Shown: positions 1-8,421 of the stretch, piece after piece
Layout of the letters: every line of letters begins with the position of its first letter
Numbering within the stretch: position 1 is the first letter of the stretch
From: JANMDS01 sp031430575
GTDB taxonomy: Bacteria > Pseudomonadota > Gammaproteobacteria > Burkholderiales > Casimicrobiaceae
Reading direction: 5' to 3'
Length of the DNA: 64,000 nucleotides
Assembly: GCA_031430575.1 (NCBI GenBank)
Contig: JANPBT010000062.1
Coordinates: forward strand, 248,001-312,000
The notes under the pieces: generated by a model
What the model was told of the DNA's origin: nothing
What the model saw: the letters and a program-made list of their open reading frames with translations, nothing else
Database searches by the model: none
Position numbers and translations under genes: made by a program

Positions 1-1646
1 TGAGTGTCTTTCAAACGAGTGTGAAACATGTTCGCATTCACGGTCAATTTGCGATCAAGCCACTGCGTGCGCGAGACGATCTCGACAGTGTCAGAGGTTT
101 CTTTTTTGAACAGATAAGGTGTAAAGCTGATGAAGCTCACACCGCCGCCGCTTGCGTTGTAGCCTTTGTACGCCACCGCACTAAAACTGGCGTTGGGGCC
201 CGCGTGGAAAGTGGTGCCGAGTTTGGGGAGAAAAATTCGATTACGCTCATCGAAACCAAACGCAAGTGCACCACCAAACGCAGAGAAATCACGTTTTTGC
301 TGGTCATTTTGATAGCGGCCTGCGAGAAGCACGTCCCATGCAGGGCTCACTTGGATCGTTGCGTCAGCGTAAACAGAACGGCTGCGGGCTTCGTCATCTG
401 CATTCAGCACGAAGATAGATCCGGGCGCACCTAGATCGCCGCGCGAGCGGCTCTTTGTGTACAACCCTACTACTGCGCTGGTGCGACCATTTGAAGTTTT
501 GTACACCAGCTTCGGTTCGAATGCGATTTCATCCGATGCGAAAGTGAAATCCAGATATTCGCTGCGATCCGGCTGTCCTACGCGGGGTGGTCCAAATTGG
601 GTTTTGGCTTTCTGCTGCGAAAGCACGGCATCAAACGTCCATGCGCTACTGATTTCGTAATTGGCGGTAATAGTCGAAATTCTATTTTTTGAATTAAACG
701 TGCTGAAGTTGTCTGTGACCTCACGCCGATCAGAAATCGCCGAGTTATCGGGCGGGTAGGGTTGCCGGCGTTGCTCCTCTTCAAAAGCAAACTTTAGCGA
801 AAGTTGATCCGTCGGCGTGTACAAAGCCTTCAAGCGGTAGCGATGAAACTTAAGGCGACCAAGTTCGTCTAGATCGTCGGTAGTCAGGCCTGTGCGAGAA
901 ACCCGTTGATAGTCGAGTGGGGTTTTACCGTCAGCGGCTTCGGCCGTAAAACGCACAGCAAAGCGATCACCGAGCGCCTTATTGACCATGAATGCGGCGT
1001 TGTAAGTGGCGCGCTCGTTGCGCGCGCCGACTTGTGCCGCGTACTCGTCTTTAAAAACTGGGTTTTTCGTGGTCTGCACGATCACACCCGCGATAGCGTT
1101 TTGCCCGAACAGTGTGGATTGCGCGCCTCGGTAGATCTCCACCTGCGCCATGTCCCAGAAACTACCTTGACCATCGGGTGATGCGCCGTAGGTACGTGCC
1201 ACACCATCGACATAACTGGACATGCGCGGGCTCGCGCCCGAGACCGCGCCCCCGCCGCCCGCTGCGACACCGTTACCGTCGAGGCCGCGCACTGTGGGTA
1301 AAAATTGATTTGTTTCGTACACCACGTTGGGTACACGCAAGAACACCTCAAAACCATTTTGCAAGCCGATTGTGTCTCGCTCGGTCAGCACTGAAACGCT
1401 TTGTGTCGCCTCTTGCTGTGCTTGCTTACGCTTGGTGCCCGTGACTGTTATTGCCTCAACATTTTGTACAGTTTTTGTTTCTGCTGATTTGTCGATACTC
1501 ACCACGGTCGCTTTATCTTTCGATTCGTTCGTGGTGGGCTCAGCAGATTGAGTTGAAGTTTGCGCTTGTGTTGATGCTGCGCATGAAAGCGCTGCAAGAG
1601 TGGCAATCCACAATGGTGTGGCGAATAAATCTCTACGAAATGACAT
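1..1646 (-). CDS. TonB-dependent outer-membrane receptor, N-terminal 548 codons (cut by left edge)
   Basis: Reading the minus strand from the ATG at 1646 gives an uninterrupted frame to base 1, so the gene runs out of the window. The first 30 residues are a signal peptide ending in a run like CAASTQAQT. A plug domain follows: the stretch TVTGTKRKQAQQEATQSVSV at about residues 75-95, then conserved plug elements (PNVVYETNQ, TVRGLDGNG, VEIYRGAQSTLFGQNAIAGV at about residues 165-185). The rest is beta-barrel-like. A Shine-Dalgarno AAGGAA lies just before the ATG. Such receptors take up siderophores, vitamins or sugars. The downstream PepSY protein suggests ferric siderophores, which is inference. 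Family is certain, substrate unknown. Confidence 0.93.
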   Translation of the reverse strand, partial: MSFRRDLFATPLWIATLAALSCAASTQAQTSTQSAEPTTNESKDKATVVSIDKSAETKTVQNVEAITVTGTKRKQAQQEATQSVSVLTERDTIGLQNGFEVFLRVPNVVYETNQFLPTVRGLDGNGVAAGGGGAVSGASPRMSSYVDGVARTYGASPDGQGSFWDMAQVEIYRGAQSTLFGQNAIAGVIVQTTKNPVFKDEYAAQVGARNERATYNAAFMVNKALGDRFAVRFTAEAADGKTPLDYQRVSRTGLTTDDLDELGRLKFHRYRLKALYTPTDQLSLKFAFEEEQRRQPYPPDNSAISDRREVTDNFSTFNSKNRISTITANYEISSAWTFDAVLSQQKAKTQFGPPRVGQPDRSEYLDFTFASDEIAFEPKLVYKTSNGRTSAVVGLYTKSRSRGDLGAPGSIFVLNADDEARSRSVYADATIQVSPAWDVLLAGRYQNDQQKRDFSAFGGALAFGFDERNRIFLPKLGTTFHAGPNASFSAVAYKGYNASGGGVSFISFTPYLFKKETSDTVEIVSRTQWLDRKLTVNANMFHTRLKDT

Positions 1647-1702
1647 AAAAACTTCCTTAAAAGTACGTGTTTCCATTGGCAACAAATGAAGCCTGTGCAA
1701 AG

Positions 1703-1885
1703 TCAGCGTTTGCTAAACCCATACAAGCATGCGAGAACAATCGGCAAGCCTAAGCCAAACCACGACAGCACATCTGCCCATCCATCGGCGAGTAATGCGG
1801 AGATCAGGCCGACGCCGGATGTGACGCCAACAACAATCGGCCATCTCCACATTTGATTTATTTTGAGTTTTACGTGATCCTTCAC
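1703..1885 (-). CDS. Small two-helix membrane protein
   Basis: A 60-residue protein starting with GTG at 1885. The start overlaps the stop of the PepSY gene as GTGA, indicating translational coupling. Two hydrophobic segments (about residues 14-33 and 38-56) are separated by a short loop ADGWADVLSW, with a basic tail FSKR. I do not recognise a named family. Small membrane proteins of this kind often accompany PepSY proteins in iron-uptake operons. Real because of the overlap and membrane pattern; function unknown. Confidence 0.7.
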   Translation of the reverse strand: MKDHVKLKINQMWRWPIVVGVTSGVGLISALLADGWADVLSWFGLGLPIVLACLYGFSKR

Positions 1886-3018
1886 TTGGCGGTCTCAAGT
1901 CGGCTCGTTAACGCACGATCTACAGCGGGTAGTTTGCGTTTTTTGAACCACAAGTAAAGCCCGCTGCAGAGCACCATAATGGTCATCACATCCAGCAGCG
2001 CCCAAATGATCTTCATCGGCATGCCGCCGTAGTCACCGAAGTGCAGCGGCTGCGAGACAAATAGCGCCGTCATATACCAAGGCATCGCTCGGCTGTCGGT
2101 AACTTTGCTCGTTTGCGCGTCAACTAAGATCGGTTTAAAAAGTCGTTTGGTAAGCGGCGTATTGCCGCGCATGAATATCGCGTAGTGATGCATGCTGGAA
2201 AAAGCAGTCCCAGGAAATGCGATGAAGAAAACGCTCATCGTCGGCTCGGTCTCCTGCGCGGCAGTTACGGCCGCTTGCAACGATCCGAACGTTGTAGGCG
2301 GTGGTAGGTTTTTATAAGGAGCCACCATGTCGACAACCTCGGTGTACTGCCATAATTTAAGCAGCGGTTGCCCGAGCGTGTTGATGACGCCGGTCATCCC
2401 TACCGCAAGCGCCCATGTCAGCGTGACGATGCCTAGTAAGTTGTGTAAATCGAGCCACTTCGTGCGCGATGAGTGCTCGCGACGCACGGTACCAAATGCG
2501 AGCTTTTGCATAAACGGCGCGTACAACACAACACCGCTCACAATGGCAACGACCAGCAGCAGGCCCATTGCACCCAAAAAGAGCGTGCCCGCCATACCAG
2601 CAAACATACTTACATGCAGCTGTAACATTACATGCATGAAGCCTTCGTCGAATTTTGGCTTACCGATTACCTCTGCTGTACGCGAATCAATCATGATGCT
2701 GTGCTGATTTTTTTCGGCCGTTGTTGTGGCAGCAAGGGTCGCCACCCATACCCGTTCATCATCAGGATCAGCCACTACAAACTGTACGACTTGACCCGGC
2801 TCGGCCGCGAGCGCCGCTGCTAACACCCGATCTACGCTCGCCTTTGGCGTGTTCGCAGACATCTCTTTTGGCGCTAGATCATCGTGAATCCAATGCTGAA
2901 TTTCATGGTTGAAAATCAGTGGTAATCCTGTCACGCAAAGCAGCAGCATGAACACCGTGCAAACAAGACTCGACCATTTGTGCAACCAAACCCAGTAGCG
3001 CAGTGCTGATACGGACAT
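1882..3018 (-). CDS. PepSY-associated TM protein (possible siderophore-iron reductase family)
   Basis: A 378-residue integral inner-membrane protein of the PepSY_TM family. It opens with RYWVWLHKWSSL, the usual first-helix signature of the family, and has four or more membrane helices (about 15-37, 135-165, 195-215 and near 335-355) with periplasmic PepSY-like regions between. I prefer the ATG at 3018 over 3024 because AGGAG sits 7 bases before it and only one base before the upstream ATG. Members near TonB receptors are implicated in reductive iron release. It overlaps the small membrane gene and points toward the left-edge receptor, so the three probably form one operon. Confidence 0.85.
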   Translation of the reverse strand: MSVSALRYWVWLHKWSSLVCTVFMLLLCVTGLPLIFNHEIQHWIHDDLAPKEMSANTPKASVDRVLAAALAAEPGQVVQFVVADPDDERVWVATLAATTTAEKNQHSIMIDSRTAEVIGKPKFDEGFMHVMLQLHVSMFAGMAGTLFLGAMGLLLVVAIVSGVVLYAPFMQKLAFGTVRREHSSRTKWLDLHNLLGIVTLTWALAVGMTGVINTLGQPLLKLWQYTEVVDMVAPYKNLPPPTTFGSLQAAVTAAQETEPTMSVFFIAFPGTAFSSMHHYAIFMRGNTPLTKRLFKPILVDAQTSKVTDSRAMPWYMTALFVSQPLHFGDYGGMPMKIIWALLDVMTIMVLCSGLYLWFKKRKLPAVDRALTSRLETAK

Positions 3019-3101
3019 AACCATGCTCCTAATCCTAAAAATCTGTTGACGATGTGGCGCTTTTTATTTGTGGTTTTATATTGCGACGATCGAAGACAAA
3101 A

Positions 3102-4478
3102 CTAACCTTTAGAGCTAAAACATACGATTCGATCAAACCTACTCTGAGCTTTTGCGAGTTCGATACGAAACGCGCGTAAACCATTCGCAAAGCTGCTCAC
3201 GCTAGGGTTTTCAAGATATAAGCAGCGCTTACCGGTACGCTTGCAGTAGTCTTTGACCATGCCATAGGCGCTGTGGTTGATGCACCCGGCCTGACAAATG
3301 ACGAGGTCGGCCGCTGCGAGCACAGGTTCAAGGCGATGCAAACTCTCTTCGGTGCCGCCGTCGTGATGAACGAACATTGCTCCGCAACGCTCGACGAGGG
3401 CGCGATAAGCCGCTACGGCGCTGCTACGGCCGCCGATGCAGGCAATCGCTTGGTTTTGCAGAGATGTTTTAGGAGTATCTTCAATTAGCGCGTCAGTCTC
3501 TGTAGTGCTAGACGTGGCTTTCACGTTCGTACGCGTAATGTTAGCTTCAGCTTTTTTCGCTTCGGTGCGTCCCGCGTCCTCGGACGTACCAGTTCGAGGC
3601 ATAAGGTTGGCTTCAAGCTCGCGCACCCTGAGTGACAACTCGCCTATGCGCTGAACCATAGCGCTACGTGATTTCACAGCATCGCGGTCGCGTTGTGGAC
3701 GGGTTTGAATGTCTATCTCCAGCACCGCGATAAGCGCGGACTGGCGGACACACTCTGCGCGCGACGTTTCAAGCTGATGAGTTAACTGAAGTGTTCGCGC
3801 TAGGTGATCAGCTTGCGACCGTGCGAAGCAGACTTTGAGTTTTTCGCATTCGCTAACAATTCCCAGGTGCTCGCTACGCAGCCTTGTTAACGTATCAATT
3901 TCAGCACGCACACTGACACCGGCCTGATGCTGAATCATGTGCATATCTTCTAGGATGCAGGTTTCCAAATCGGAATCGCAACGCGCGTGAGTCAGCGACG
4001 CCCACAACGCGCCCGCGACATTGCCTTCGTTTACCGCCGCACACCAAGCATCTGCGACCGCGCCGCTGGTTTTAAGCCTTGCAAACTGTCGAAGCGATAC
4101 GCTAAAGCGTCGATCTAACTCCTTTTGCAACAACTCGCTGAGCGGATTTTTATCGCGTGCACGGACTACAAGATTCGAATGAAATTCGTAGTCAGTCCCT
4201 TCGATTTTTCGGTTCGCGACTTTATTCAGAATTTGGCGAGATTGGTCAATTGGCAAGCACACTCCGATTACGGGACAATGCGCCGACACAGGTAGCTCCC
4301 ACAATCGACGACGCAGCGATCCTTTGACGGCAGTCTGCCCGCTAGTTACGCCGCGGCGTTGGTCAATACCACTTAGCGGCTCTCCCGAGTAGTCTGCTAC
4401 GCGCTGATAGTTCGGCAAAGCGCCGTACGGTCTAAAACTCGACGGCGGCTTTATGGTGTTGTCGTTTCTCTTATTCAT
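3102..4478 (-). CDS. DUF2325 domain protein with coiled-coil middle
   Basis: A 458-residue protein. The C-terminal 110 residues (from about 345) match DUF2325: IACIGGRSS, then HHDGGTEESLHRL, ADLVICQAGCINHSA, VKDYCKRTGKRCLYL. The conserved Cys/His pattern in CINHSAYGMVKDYCK fits a small ligand- or metal-binding Rossmann-like fold. Residues about 195-290 are charged and heptad-like, probably coiled coil. The N-terminal part contains a CPVIGVCLP stretch and is unrecognised. DUF2325 has no firm biochemical role that I know of. It lies upstream of, and in the same direction as, the iron-uptake-like block, with 83 bp between, so co-expression is possible but not proven. Confidence 0.82.
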   Translation of the reverse strand: MNKRNDNTIKPPSSFRPYGALPNYQRVADYSGEPLSGIDQRRGVTSGQTAVKGSLRRRLWELPVSAHCPVIGVCLPIDQSRQILNKVANRKIEGTDYEFHSNLVVRARDKNPLSELLQKELDRRFSVSLRQFARLKTSGAVADAWCAAVNEGNVAGALWASLTHARCDSDLETCILEDMHMIQHQAGVSVRAEIDTLTRLRSEHLGIVSECEKLKVCFARSQADHLARTLQLTHQLETSRAECVRQSALIAVLEIDIQTRPQRDRDAVKSRSAMVQRIGELSLRVRELEANLMPRTGTSEDAGRTEAKKAEANITRTNVKATSSTTETDALIEDTPKTSLQNQAIACIGGRSSAVAAYRALVERCGAMFVHHDGGTEESLHRLEPVLAAADLVICQAGCINHSAYGMVKDYCKRTGKRCLYLENPSVSSFANGLRAFRIELAKAQSRFDRIVCFSSKG

Positions 4479-5803
4479 CGTAGGCGCGCACTCGACAAGG
4501 GGGATAGCGGGCGCTGCACGTCGTTTTCGCGACGCGAGTACAAGGACGAAGCGTCACCCCATATTTTCTGCCGGTGATTGTCCGCATCCGTCAATCGGCT
4601 CGACGCCGTGAGATCAAGTGCATGGGATTTCAAATGTGACACGACCATATGACACAGAAGAATTGAAGTGGCAGTAGTTGTGTTTTCAACAACATTGATT
4701 TTGATCTTTGATAGATTTTGAGCTCATTAAAAATCACAGCATTTAAATTTTCAGCCGCCGACATCGTATTGTATACGCAATTGAGAAGCATTCGCATTAA
4801 GATTTATATCTAAATTTGTCGCGCGAAAGCGCGGACAATCGTTGCAGTCGCAGCCTACGGCGTCTTGCCCCCTGTGGCTATCTTTCTCAAAGCGTTTTGT
4901 TGATGCACTGACAAGTGGGTATGCACCCCTTGTTGTTCATTTGCTTTTTTGGAATGAGAAAAATCAACGTTTCATGTGTTTTATTGCATAGCAAATCTGT
5001 TCAAGTAACATTTTCAACTGCTGTTCACTTAACGATAAACGGTGTTGGATCAAATATTCGAGTTAAGGCTCGAATCCCGTTCGCAGCAAGAAATTTCGAG
5101 TTCGACGCCTCACCCGATGCAGATTGGTGCGGTTTGGTTTATGCCGATGAATTTGCCGTACTATTCGCTGATGAGCTGAGTAAACCAGCCTTAGCGTTGC
5201 TTTGGAGGAAATGACCCCGCTCCGGGGTAATTTTCTGCGTACCGCACGGAGCGCGCCTCTACAGCTTAATTTCTTTGGCGCAAGCCGATGGGCCGGTGCG
5301 GCCTCTCAACTCCGTATTAGTACCGACTGATAGGCCAGTATCATCCGCCAGAAATCTCGTCGCACCGGCGTGCGTGGTTTTTCGCGCGTTGGTTGAGAGC
5401 GGCGGAGAGTTGGAAGCCGTTGGGCATAGTCTCGCCGCGCTTTCAAAATATCTGCACCGATACAACCAATCGTTAGCTGTATACGCCAATGAATACAGTG
5501 GCGCAAAACTTATCGCTGTCGATTCGGCGCAAGTGAAATGCCCAAATTGCCCCCTTATGTTCAACGTTCAGTCGTCGGTAACTGCTTGAGAAATCAAAAT
5601 CGTTGCATCCTTTGCCTTTAAATCGCTCGCTAAGACTGCAATTACCGAGTCTCGCTCGTCCGTTTCGTTAAGAACGCATTTTTAGGGCGGTGAGCGCACG
5701 TATTCCAGCTTCTAGGGCAATTCGCACGAATGCGCGTTGCGCGCACCCACACGCGGCGCAATTGCTGCAAAATAGATGTCTAGAAAATAACATAGCGTGT
5801 GCA
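4479..5803. other. 1.3-kb stretch without a confident gene
   Basis: The stretch between the DUF2325 gene and pcaH is locally AT-rich (4650-5050). It holds only short, unrecognised open frames on both strands. The two overlapping opposite-strand frames near 5259-5589 lack a recognisable domain, and the plus one begins with TTG. No tRNA, insertion sequence or copy of the 15-bp dispersed motif is seen. It may be eroded accessory DNA or hold regulatory regions of the flanking genes. Confidence 0.5.
4915..5214 (+). CDS. Hypothetical short ORF
   Basis: An open frame of up to 99 residues, from a GTG at 4915 or an ATG at 4921. No domain is recognised. The sequence is AT-rich at its 5' part and has hydrophobic then acidic character (FEFDASPDADWCGL, ADEFAVLFADEL). 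A short GC stem (ACCCCG/CGGGGT, 5214-5228) followed by AATTTT lies right after the stop and could be a weak terminator, which is the only context support. No convincing ribosome-binding site. May be spurious. Confidence 0.25.
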   Translation: MGMHPLLFICFFGMRKINVSCVLLHSKSVQVTFSTAVHLTINGVGSNIRVKARIPFAARNFEFDASPDADWCGLVYADEFAVLFADELSKPALALLWRK

Positions 5804-6478
5804 ATGAGCCGATTCGATCCTGCTTATATTTTCCCCGACTATCGCAGTACGACACTTCGCGGGCCGAAGCTTGCGCTGGTCTCGGCCGGGGGCATCATGG
5901 CTAAGCTGCCTGCGCCAAAATTTAGTGCTGCGTTCATCAAAGATAAAGATGCTGACCTCACCGTGCATGGCCGCAGCACGCCGCTGGGCGAGCGCATGGT
6001 CTTGCATGGCAGAGTAACCGACGAGGCGGGCCAGCCCGTTCGCGATTCATTGATTGAAATTTGGCAGGCGAACGCATCTGGGCGCTACAACCATCCGAGC
6101 GATAACCATGATGCGCCGCTCGATCCTAACTTCTTGGGGGCGGGTAAGACCTTGACCGACAGCGATGGAAATTACCGTTTCGTGACCATTCGCCCTGGTG
6201 CTTACCCTTGGAAAAACCATAAATTTGCGTGGCGCCCCGCACACATTCACATTTCACTCTTCGGTGATGTTTACGCCCAGCGCACGATTACGCAGATGTA
6301 TTTCCCGCGGGACCCGATGCTGGCAATCGATCCGATTTTTAATGGTATCCCCGATGCAGGCGCGCGGGAGCGACTGATCTGCACGATGGATTTAGAAGCG
6401 GGAATTGAAGAGGTGATGACGGGCTATCGCTTTGATATCGTGCTTTCTGGCGCGAAATCGACCGTGTTTGGATTGTGA
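5804..6478 (+). CDS. pcaH: Protocatechuate 3,4-dioxygenase, beta subunit
   Basis: The iron-binding subunit of the enzyme that opens protocatechuate intradiol to beta-carboxy-cis,cis-muconate. The four expected Fe(III) ligands are visible: Tyr in SGRYNHPSD, Tyr in GAYPWKNHK, and the two His in WRPAHIHIS. The opening IFPDYRSTTLRGPKLAL matches the N-terminus of known beta subunits. The frame is open further upstream, but I chose the ATG at 5804 (224 residues) because the upstream 38 residues do not resemble the family. pcaG follows 7 bases later. First gene of a compact operon; no pca regulator is adjacent. Confidence 0.93.
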   Translation: MSRFDPAYIFPDYRSTTLRGPKLALVSAGGIMAKLPAPKFSAAFIKDKDADLTVHGRSTPLGERMVLHGRVTDEAGQPVRDSLIEIWQANASGRYNHPSDNHDAPLDPNFLGAGKTLTDSDGNYRFVTIRPGAYPWKNHKFAWRPAHIHISLFGDVYAQRTITQMYFPRDPMLAIDPIFNGIPDAGARERLICTMDLEAGIEEVMTGYRFDIVLSGAKSTVFGL

Positions 6479-6485
6479 TCCGGTT

Positions 6486-7046
6486 ATGACAACTTATAAA
6501 AATGAAGGCATCGCATCGCAAACTATCGGCCCGTTTTTTCACAACGGTTTAAAGTGGGAGCAGGGCAATCGCATTGTCGGCGATGCCGGTGCAGTTGCGG
6601 TAACGGTCTACGGCAAGGTGCGCGACGGTGCTGGCGCAGTAGTGACCGATGCGATGATCGAGATGTGGGCCGCGGATGGTGATGGCACTTTTTCAGAAAC
6701 CGTAAATGCGCAGCAGCGCCCGCGCGGCTTCGCCCGCATCGCGACAGACGCAGAAGGCGTCTATCGGGTGCATGCGTTCATGCCGACACACACATCAATC
6801 GACGGTGAGCGATTTGCGCCGCACCTCAATGTCGTTATTTTTGCCCGTGGATTGCTCACTCCGCTCTTTACGCGCGTCTATTTTGCCCCGCTGGTTTCGA
6901 CGATCGCCTTTGATCCCATCATTGCTGCGATTGGCGATGAAGCACGCGCGGCTACGCTCTTAGCGGTAAAGATCGCACCAAACGCTTACCAATGGGATAT
7001 TCAACTGCAAGGTGACGGTGAAACCGTTTTCCTCACCCGCGATTAA
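6486..7046 (+). CDS. pcaG: Protocatechuate 3,4-dioxygenase, alpha subunit
   Basis: A 186-residue partner of PcaH. It starts at the ATG opening MTTYKNEG, just after the pcaH stop. The signature SQTIGPFFHNGL near the N-terminus and the intradiol core VYGKVRDGAGAVVTDAMIEMW mark the family. As expected for alpha subunits, it lacks the full iron-ligand set and shapes the active site at the subunit interface. Upstream in-frame codons overlap pcaH and look non-native. Confidence 0.93.
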   Translation: MTTYKNEGIASQTIGPFFHNGLKWEQGNRIVGDAGAVAVTVYGKVRDGAGAVVTDAMIEMWAADGDGTFSETVNAQQRPRGFARIATDAEGVYRVHAFMPTHTSIDGERFAPHLNVVIFARGLLTPLFTRVYFAPLVSTIAFDPIIAAIGDEARAATLLAVKIAPNAYQWDIQLQGDGETVFLTRD

Positions 7047-7064
7047 TCAATCGGACATACCGTC

Positions 7065-7616
7065 ATGGCACGTAAAACATTAGATACGGCTTTCGCCGAT
7101 GGCATGAAACGACGTCGCGAAGTCTTGGGCGATGCGTGGGTCGATAAATCACTGCAAACGCGCACCGATTTCAACGCTGAGTTTTTAGATTTGATCACGC
7201 GCTATGCGTGGGACGACATCTGGAATCGCCCGGGCTTACCCCGCAAAACGCGTCGCATGCTTGTGCTCGCGATGACGATGGGCATGGGGCGCTGGGAAGA
7301 GTTTTCATTGCACTGCAAGGCTTCGCTCGAGCAAAAAGACTTAACGACTGATCAGATCAAAGAAGTGTTGCTGCAAGGCGCGATTTATTGTGGCGTACCA
7401 GCAGCCAATACGGCATTCAAAGAAACAAAAATGATCATCGCTGAGCTCGAAGCGGCTCAAAAAATGAAGTCTGCTGCGCGCGCGGCAAAGCCTGCAAAAG
7501 CGGTTAAAAGTATCAAAACCGCTCCGAAGCCGAGCAAGCCCGAAGCGCCCAAGAAAATCAAAACCGAAAAGAAAACACGCAATACCCCTAAAACAAAGAA
7601 AGCTAAATCGGCATGA
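7065..7616 (+). CDS. pcaC: 4-carboxymuconolactone decarboxylase with Lys/Ala/Pro-rich tail
   Basis: Decarboxylates 4-carboxymuconolactone to 3-oxoadipate enol-lactone. Residues about 1-128 form the usual domain: RREVLGDAWVDKS, the conserved TRYAWDDIWNRPGL, then SLHCKASLEQ and VPAANTAFKE. Free-standing PcaC proteins are about 130 residues. Here the protein is 183, with a C-terminal extension of about 50 residues made almost only of Lys, Ala, Pro, Thr and Ser, resembling histone-H1-like tails. The stop overlaps the pcaD start (ATGA). Confidence 0.94.
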   Translation: MARKTLDTAFADGMKRRREVLGDAWVDKSLQTRTDFNAEFLDLITRYAWDDIWNRPGLPRKTRRMLVLAMTMGMGRWEEFSLHCKASLEQKDLTTDQIKEVLLQGAIYCGVPAANTAFKETKMIIAELEAAQKMKSAARAAKPAKAVKSIKTAPKPSKPEAPKKIKTEKKTRNTPKTKKAKSA

Positions 7617-8380
7617 TGGCGCATGGGATTTATTCGGTCATCGAAGGGCAGGGCGCGCCGGTGGTGCTCGTGCATGGCCTCGGGCTCGATCATGCGATGT
7701 GGGATGCGCTTGCAGTAGCACTTGCGCTGTCGCGCACGGTCATCAGGATCGATATTCGCGGGCATGGGCGTAGCGATGTCGGTGATGGGCACTATTCGCT
7801 CGCGCAGTTAACCGATAATGTGGTCGCCGTGCTCGATAGTTACGGTGTAGACGCTACGGATTTTGTCGGGCTCTCTTTGGGCGGCATGATTGGCCAAGGT
7901 TTGGCGTTGCGCTACCCATCGCGGGTGAAAAAATTGGTTTTAGCGTGCACCACTAGCGCGTATCCGCCTGAGGGCCCAGCAATGTGGCAGGCTCGGATTG
8001 ATGCCGTTGAAAAAGGCGGGCTCTGCGCGATTGCTGAAACGGCGATGCAGCGATTTTTCTCAGATACCTTTCGTGCCCAGTCTGCCCAAATCGTCGAAAG
8101 CTACAAGCAACGCCTGCTGACCAATAGCGCGAAGGGTTACATCGGCGGTTGCTACGCTATTAAAGCGCTTAACTACACCGATCAGCTCGCGCAGATTTCT
8201 GCGCCTACTTTGGCCATTTCTGGCGAGCTCGATTTAAGCGCGCCAGTGGCAATGGGGCAGGTGATTGCGAGCCGCATACCTGCGGCGCAGTTTTTTGTCA
8301 TTCCTGGTGCAGGGCATGTTGCCAGCGCTGAGCAGCCTGAGATTTTTAATGCGCAAGTGTTGAAATTTCTCGGTCACTAA
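7613..8380 (+). CDS. pcaD: 3-oxoadipate enol-lactonase
   Basis: An alpha/beta hydrolase of 255 residues that opens the enol-lactone to 3-oxoadipate. Seen: the oxyanion stretch VLVHGLGLDHAMW, the nucleophile elbow GLSLGGM (Ser near residue 88), an acidic residue in ISGELDLSAP, and the catalytic His in GAGHVAS. It overlaps pcaC by four bases. An exact copy of the dispersed motif lies in frame at 8276-8290 and writes RIPAAQF just before the catalytic His region, in the FFVIPGAGH strand segment. Confidence 0.94.
   Translation: MMAHGIYSVIEGQGAPVVLVHGLGLDHAMWDALAVALALSRTVIRIDIRGHGRSDVGDGHYSLAQLTDNVVAVLDSYGVDATDFVGLSLGGMIGQGLALRYPSRVKKLVLACTTSAYPPEGPAMWQARIDAVEKGGLCAIAETAMQRFFSDTFRAQSAQIVESYKQRLLTNSAKGYIGGCYAIKALNYTDQLAQISAPTLAISGELDLSAPVAMGQVIASRIPAAQFFVIPGAGHVASAEQPEIFNAQVLKFLGH
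8276..8290 (-). repeat. Dispersed 15-bp motif, exact copy 1
   Basis: CTGCGCCGCAGGTAT on the minus strand, inside pcaD, read in frame as IPAAQ. First copy from the left edge. Confidence 0.95.
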
Positions 8381-8398
8381 ACCTAAATGAGGCCAAAT

Positions 8399-8413
8399 CT
8401 GCGCCGCAGGTAT
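8399..8413 (+). repeat. Dispersed 15-bp motif, exact copy 2
   Basis: Between pcaD and pcaI, ending 8 bases before the pcaI ATG; flank GGCCAAAT. Confidence 0.95.
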
Positions 8414-8421
8414 TGTCATTT

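Noticed and set aside
5259..5589. Two overlapping ORFs of about 100 codons on opposite strands
   Set aside because: Neither shows a domain, good start signal or context; the plus one starts with TTG. Left as unannotated sequence.
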